This document shows positions 57,767 through 64,000 of a stretch of 64,000 nucleotides of DNA, one piece after another. The notes under the pieces were generated by a model. The model saw only the letters and a program-made list of their open reading frames with translations, had not been told where the DNA came from and ran no database searches. Position numbers and translations under genes: made by a program. Source of the DNA: Myrica gale (Eukaryota > Streptophyta > Magnoliopsida > Fagales > Myricaceae); contig OZ005611.1 in assembly GCA_963930655.1 (NCBI GenBank), forward strand, positions 1,929,501 to 1,993,500. The letters run 5' to 3'. Each line of letters opens with the position of its first letter. The first letter of the stretch is position 1.

Positions 57767-60700
57767 TTATAGAGGACCCACATTCGAATCACGAACGATC
57801 TCGTATAGTGAAATGACATTCTCAATAGTCAACAGGCCAATGATGCACCATTCCAAGAGATCTGACTTCCTGTTCTGGAGGACTTCTTGGAGGAAATGAA
57901 TATTATGCTGCAAAGTGAGAGAGTACGGGAGGTTATTACATGATTACTTCCTCCATAAACTATCATTTAGATTGCATTTTACAGACAGTGTAAGACAGTA
58001 GCGATGAAATTATAAGGAAAAGCAATCATCAAACATATAACAAAAATAGATTATTTCTGCAAGGGGGGATGTTCACATAATTACTGCAGATTATATCCTC
58101 TTTCTTCTAGCCCTTGAATTCAAGAGGAACCTAATTAAACATACGGTTTTATCAGTGAGGGACACAAGGACATACATACCTCCACGAATTTTAATTTGAA
58201 ATCCAAATTCCCAAAGCGCTGGGTAACCTCATACTCCTCGCGCAGATATTCATATATTTGAGCATATTTAGCATCCCTCCAAGCAATTTCTGATCTGAAG
58301 AATGGAAGAACAAACCAAAATGAGTAGCTGCAAAATGCAACCTTATGAACAAAAATCAAGTATTCCAAATTCAGTGCAAATCTGAAAGTTGTTGGATGCA
58401 TCCAAAAGTATCCAACTTTAAGGAACCAATTTTCAGGTTATCTGATCTTTGTGAAGTCAAATGATAGTAGAGCAAGGATGAATGGTGACTTCAGAGTCAA
58501 AAACCATCATACGCAGAAACAGCTTTATTCAAGCTTGGTGAGCCCAATCCAAGCCTGAAGGTAACATGAATGAGCAGAAACAGCTCCATTCAAGCTTGAG
58601 GAACCAAACTCAAGCTCAAGTGGAGCATGCTCGGCATAATAATCTAGAGCAGACTCGACTCAAGAAGAGACTTGTGTTCTGGTGTGAACTCAATTGGTCA
58701 CTTTGCATATTGGAATATATTACAGATCACACTTCTCCAAACTATTTTCTCTCTTTCTCTTGGGTAAGTGCAACCACTCAGATTCACTTATGTTAAAACT
58801 TTGATCCAAGCAATGGGTTTCATTGACCTATAGACGTAAATTCCAGCAAGACCAAAATGAGCTCAAACTGGCACGGTGACAGAGCCAAGTTGAGGTGAGT
58901 ACATATCTATGCAGTCAATGGCTAGAACAGTACAAATTGGCAATCATCCAGCATGCAGAAGCTACTCTGGTCCTCATTATACAATCAGTGATAACCAGCC
59001 ACCTTCTGAAACATTACACAAAGCAAGAATTAAGAATCACAATGGCATCACCTCTCGAAAAGACCAACTTTGAGGATCACAGCAGCTAGATTTGAATTAG
59101 CCTTCCCGACAAGTTGAAGGAGCTTCTTCTTATCCATTGTAAAAGTTCCAGTTTTTTCCATTCCACGATTTATCTCTGCAAATTCTTGAACCATACCATC
59201 AACCTGTGAGAGAGAATAGAGATTACAGTCATTGAATTTAAAAATCAGTTTCAATCAAAAACTTCCTTGCAAAATTTTATTCTGTTTGAAGCACTACCAG
59301 CCATGCTTCCATAGCATAATAAAGACCAATACTGATCTTGAATACGGTTATTAGACAGGGTTCAAGCCCAAATAATCCAAAATGCACCAAAAGTGGCAAA
59401 TGATCAAGAAAGCAAGCAATCCAATGGTTTCTTCTCCAGAAAAGGCATTACATAATGTGAAAAATGTATAACTTGGAATCCTTACCTGTGAAACAAAATA
59501 ATCCAATGCAATGCTTTGGCCAAGCACACTTCCAATAATGCGGACACCATCAGTGTCCAACGTTTTGAGAACAATATAGTCTGGCCCTCCCTGCATATCC
59601 TCGATCAACAGCGGCTTCACTTTTACAGCATAATCTAGCATTTAGCCACATAGAGAGACAAGCAGAAGGTTATTTACATAATTAGTTGAAGTGTATTTTT
59701 AAGAGGTATGGGGAAATGTCCAAGGACCATCATGGCAATGCAGCTAATGGAGAAAACAACCAGTAGAAAAGCAACTGAGATGATCTATGAAAAGTACTAT
59801 CCGCTGTCTTCATCACGAGAGCAAGTATTTGAAAAATAAAAATACACGAGAATAAACACTGCATCCTTTTACAACAACGTTTCATGTAGGGGGAAAACAT
59901 AATCCCATCCCTAAAGAAATTTACCATCTTTCCTCATCTCTGGAAGCAATCCAGAAGCATGTCTTCTAGCCATGTCCAGGTAAGCTTCAGCTTCATGATC
60001 TTCGATATTAAACAGAACCGCAGATCCATACTGGAAGACAACCATGTATCGATAGGAGCTCAGGTTCCTGTTGACTCCAAGGCCCTACATCAAAACTCTC
60101 ACGTTACCAAAAGAACTTTGGAACCGATCCTATCAATTATATTTAATTATAGTTTTGGAAGACTCTCTTATTAGACTCCTGGTAAGACCACATGAACCAG
60201 CATGGTTACAAGATCCTTAGAGAGAAGTAGTCCTACCTAACCTCCTCCCTATCCCTAAGTATCCCATGTTACCAGTTTTCCCTTCAACAACAGATTGGTT
60301 CTCCTGCTGAAACGCAGGGGTCATCAAGATCCAGATGTTCCTCACAAAGCCATATACTCGTGAAACAGTTCAAGAGAGATGGAGTTCATCTAGGTGGAAC
60401 ACGACTTGGGATTGTTCCCCTGCAAGGAGAGGGGATGAAATACTTAGGTTCTGAAAAGTCTGAGGGCACTTCACTTGATAACTTACAGTACGAATGTCAG
60501 AATGACAATCAAGAGACATACAAGCGATACCATTTATACCAAGGAATGTGCTGACACCCTATGGCTTTAATTATGAAGCTAGGACCTACCCCAATCTACC
60601 CACCTCTTAACCTAATTCAAGACCCAGCCTCCCAACCCAAATAATTTAACTGATGCATATAACTCAATTGACATATCAACTTTCAAAGTCAACACTTCGC

Positions 60701-62223
60701 ACTGCAAGTGTAATAATTGGGAAGCCTAAATGGGCAGGCATTGTTTCCTTTAACGATCTCAAAGTTTAAATATCAGTTAATGACATTTCTTGATAGAGGT
60801 GTAACAGACACTGAAACTTTAAATCAGAATCCAAGTTAAATTCAGTCAAAGTTTATGGGTGCAGCTAGTAATGAGGTAACAGTTCATGGAACAATTTTTA
60901 CAATTAGCTTAAAAAAAATTAAATTAAAGCATAAGAGTACTAATGAAGGAAAATAACTTGTCCGGAGTCATTATGTTCAGCATCAACAGTATCCTCTTTA
61001 GGAGAAGGAATTCAAATCTGCTTGATGCAAAATACGATTACATAGTGTAGGCATAATTTCTTTTAGTGGCATACAATTTAAAGGATACTTCAGGTTCCAT
61101 CCTAGAACCTCAATATAATAGAAAATCAAAAAGCAGGTTGGGTACTTATTGGCAATGGTTTTTTTTTCCACTCCTTTTTTTTAAAACTGCTATGATAAGT
61201 AGTCATACCCGCATATGATATTTTAAGAAGGAAAGTGGATGCATTGCCAATAAATACCCAACCTGAATGACCACATAAGATTTTGCAGGTTTGATGTGGC
61301 AGAATGACAGAAAAAACGCGCATTCAAGTTTTCTAGTACATACTGAGAATTTGAACAGAGTAAAAGGATCCATTATTTCTTGATCGTCTTACAGTATTTT
61401 CTGAAGAGAAATCACAATATCTGAGAGCAATATAATTTGATGCTCGCGATGTAGGAGGAACTACGTGGCTTAAATTCTCGGCTTGCATGCTCTTCAAGTT
61501 GATACTGCCAAAACCATGTATCTGAGAAAACCAAAAATCATACGGAACAAAAACAGAACACCAAACACCAAAAAGAAAAGTAAGAGACGGAAGGGGGAGA
61601 GAGAGAGAGAGAGCAATAGCAATCAGCAATATAACCTCTACAGAAAAAAGTTTCCACACATTCTTCAATATCCTTTACCATCAATGCAGTTACAGAGTAG
61701 ATATCAATTCCAGCAAGACTTTTAACATTCTTAAGCTAAACAAAAACAAAATACAAAACCCAGATGGTATGATTTGGTAGAACCCAACAGCCAAACACCA
61801 ACGCACGCTATCCGATAACAACTTAGCTGCAGAGGAAACGCACATGGAGACAGACCCACGAAGATAAACCGCATAAAAACCAAAACCTCATTGAAAACCA
61901 TGGAAAGGAATCTGAATGGCAAACCTGGTGCAGAGAAAGTAGGCTTTGACGGGAATCTTTCCAGTTTCCTCGTCTTCCGTCGCTGAGAATTCATAATTAT
62001 TTTGATCGACGCTTGGGGAAACGTAATCAAATTCGTTGATGTCGACAGAGACCCGGGATGGGAATGCAGAGAAAGATCTTAAACTGAGAATATGAGTAGC
62101 GGGGCCTGAGGGAAGCGAGAAATGGAGAGGTCTAAGAGGAAAGGAAGGGTTCGGGGTCAGAGATTTGGATGCAGTGGCTACGCGGCTGAGAAGATTGGAA
62201 GCAGCTCTCCACCTCCCCCCCAT
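57767..62223 (-). CDS. RRG: RETARDED ROOT GROWTH protein, mitochondrial (DUF155/RMND1-like; At1g69380-like)
   Basis: Seven exons on the minus strand: 62223-61925, 61504-61393, 60084-59925, 59634-59486, 59203-59052, 58294-58180 and 57907-57767. All introns are GT-AG and the phases join into 375 residues. The N-terminus (MGGRWRAASNLLSRVATASK) is rich in Arg, Ser and Ala without early acidic residues, as expected of a mitochondrial presequence. Conserved blocks are ETGKIPVKAYFL, NLKSMQAENL, SRASNYIALRYCDF, YMVVFQYGSAVLFN, GGPDYIVLKTLDTDGVRIIG, TGTFTMDKKKLLQLVGKANS, AQIYEYLREEYEVTQRFG and the C-terminal hydrophobic WCIIGLLTIENVISLYEIV. RRG supports root meristem cell division in Arabidopsis. Its relatives RMND1/Sad1-interacting proteins act at the inner mitochondrial membrane in mitochondrial translation. 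No lesion was found. Confidence 0.95.
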
Positions 62224-64000
62224 TAACTGAGAGCCTTTTTCGTAGTTTGATTTCAGCTTACTCTGTGTTTCTCTCAGCCATGTTTAACGAGGTGCATCCT
62301 AAAACCTCTCTTTCTGTGCTGCTTGCCTAGTGCCTGGAACAAATTCTTTTCTTTTCGCTTTTCCGCTGGTTTTTTTATATCATACTAGAGAATGATAACT
62401 TCCAATAGTAAATTGTTTATTTGAATATTTGCCTGCCGATTGGAAAAAAAAAAACTATTATTTTTTAATATATGGATTTCACGCTTTCGGGAAATATTAA
62501 AAACAAGTATATTTGTTGGTGTTTTGTTAAAATAACCATTGCTTTAATTGTTAGAATATTTGTTAGTCATTAATAATAATTGATAGGTATGAAAATATAT
62601 TCTCGAACTAATACTTGATATCAAATTACTACCTCAACAAACTTGATCACGCTTACCAATAGGCTTGAGCTTTTTCAAGGAGCAACAGACTAGGGCATGT
62701 TCTGTTTTCAGAATATTTGTAGGATGTTGGCTATGTTTAGTTGAGTTCTCAAATCATTTTTTGTGTTTTTTAGAAGTAGTGTAGATTCTTTTGGGATTGG
62801 TGAAAATTGTGTTAAAAGTTGTTATAATTTGTAAAAAAGTTATTGGGATTGTTGAAATTGATGAAAAAATTATTGGGATTTGTGAAAAAGTATTGAGATT
62901 GGTGAAAAAGTGAGTGAGAAGTTTTTGAAAACTTTTTGAGATGTGAAACAAACATAGCCCTCATGTTTTTAGAAATTTTAGGTGATGTTAAAGTTGTATT
63001 GGAATGCGTGTAGAAGTTGTTAAAAGTTATTGTTGTTTGTAAAAAAGTAATAAAAGGTTGTATTGGAATGCGTGTGTTTTGTGATGTTTGGATTGTAAAA
63101 AAAAGTAAGATGTGAATCCTACAAAAATGTAGGAATCGAACATGTTGTAAAGCTACTTGGCGAATGAAGTCCTCCATCACAATGTAATGAACTAGGGCTT
63201 TTCGTTGTTGGGCCGAAACTAATGGGCCCGACATAAATCGACGAGCCCAACAGGTGAGGATAATTTTCATGTTGTTGGTTCAACTGTTGGCCCAAACTCT
63301 TTAGAGACCGAGGGATTGGTTTGGCGCTCGATTTCAAGGGTTCGGCCCGCTGAAACCGAACTGAACCAAGCTCAAAATAAAAAATAAAAAATAAAACTAT
63401 ATTTTGTATAATTTAGAGAGTGATATGACCTCGTTTGTGTCACTCTCAAATATCACTCGTGGTTCCCTTCCCCACCCCATGGCCCCTGAGCCCTTCATTT
63501 GTTGCCTCCTCAGGGTTTTCTCCCTCTTGCCTCTCATTGAACCGCTTGAGGTCAATTCTTGTTGTCTTGGGGAACTTCAGCTTAGTTGTTGATCCTAATT
63601 TTTCAGAAATCGACCCCCTCCATTTCGGTGGTCTGTGAGGGGGCAAAACCAAATTGAGGGAGTTGATTTTCACCCCTAAAACAAACCAACTTCAAAGACT
63701 TTGCTACTTGATACATAATAAGAAAAATATCACTTGGTCAATAAAAACCTTATGCCGTCATAGCACATTTTACAGTAATAGTACAAGATTTATGTTGTCA
63801 TATCAATTTAATTCGGGGTTTATCTTAAAAAAATTAATAGTAGAAGCAGTGGATTTAATTAACATGTTGTTTGTCTCGTTTCAAACACATTTTGTTACGA
63901 GCTCTTTTATCTCTGTTGTTACTCTTTGCAATACAAAGACATATAGGTTTTGGATGCAAGTTACAATCCAGATTCAAGGTATTGCATCATATATAATGTT
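62224..64000. other. Right-edge intergenic region with MITE-like repeats
   Basis: Contains the RRG leader and promoter, a MITE at 62729-62959 apparently nested in another repeat copy, and non-coding DNA to the edge. The long minus-strand frame at 62812-63270 is a low-complexity by-product of the repeat. The frames around 63.4-63.67 kb lie on both strands and are not supported. Confidence 0.5.
62729..62959. mobile_element. MITE with GGCTATGTTT ends
   Basis: The left end GGCTATGTTTAGTTGAG and right end GTGAAACAAACATAGCC are inverted repeats. The interior has repeated TTATTGGGATT and GGTGAAAA units. No TSD could be assigned. Flanking sequence on both sides resembles the dispersed repeat at 30029-30178, suggesting a nested insertion. 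Confidence 0.55.

Noticed and set aside
62812-63270. 152-codon minus-strand frame
   Set aside because: Low-complexity Asn/Phe/Thr translation of MITE repeat units, with no domain.
1-64000. CRISPR arrays, operons, riboswitches, tRNA or rRNA genes, and viral or toxin genes
   Set aside because: None were seen. Direct repeats are microsatellites, TSDs or MITE units, and genes are monocistronic and intron-bearing or PPR-type.

Overview
This is plant nuclear DNA, most likely from a eudicot. It is AT-rich, its genes have GT-AG introns with T/C-rich acceptors, and every protein I recognise is a typical angiosperm family member. There are no operons, rRNAs, tRNAs or CRISPR arrays. Gene names come from remembered Arabidopsis and family proteins; no database search was run.

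Layout. 0-7 kb: two pentatricopeptide-repeat (PPR) genes point tail to tail. The first (1738-4125, +) is intact. The second (6706-4694, -) carries three independent lesions. 7-8.5 kb: an 892-bp retroposon-like insertion and a 523-bp Mutator-like MITE sit side by side, each with perfect target-site duplications (TSDs). 9.8-15.2 kb (-): an 11-exon TOM40 gene for the mitochondrial import pore. 17.0-18.4 kb: a non-autonomous hAT-like element. 19.2-25 kb (-): a DUF863 gene with a 2-kb 5'UTR intron that holds a LINE tail. 25-36 kb: gene-poor DNA with several MITEs. 36.6-48.7 kb (+): three tandem GT61 glycosyltransferase genes of the xylan arabinosyl/xylosyltransferase-like type; the first is broken by a 108-bp foldback element. 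50.4-53.4 kb (+): a chorismate mutase gene (CM3-like) with a nonsense codon and two abnormal splice donors. 54.7-56.7 kb (+): a DUF538 gene. 57.8-62.2 kb (-): a 7-exon RETARDED ROOT GROWTH (RRG, DUF155/RMND1-like) gene.

Gene order. From memory, the intact PPR, DUF863, chorismate mutase and RRG genes match consecutive Arabidopsis loci At1g69350, At1g69360, At1g69370 and At1g69380. The window therefore looks like a conserved ancestral block into which TOM40, the GT61 array, the second PPR and DUF538 have been placed (or from which Arabidopsis lost them). Several genes serve organelles (PPRs, TOM40, RRG, plastid chorismate mutase), but nothing suggests a co-regulated pathway.

No previously undescribed molecular system is evident. 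The most notable points are the foldback insertion in the GT61 exon, the decay of CM3, the three-lesion PPR, and a set of mobile elements whose ends and TSDs can be read to the base.
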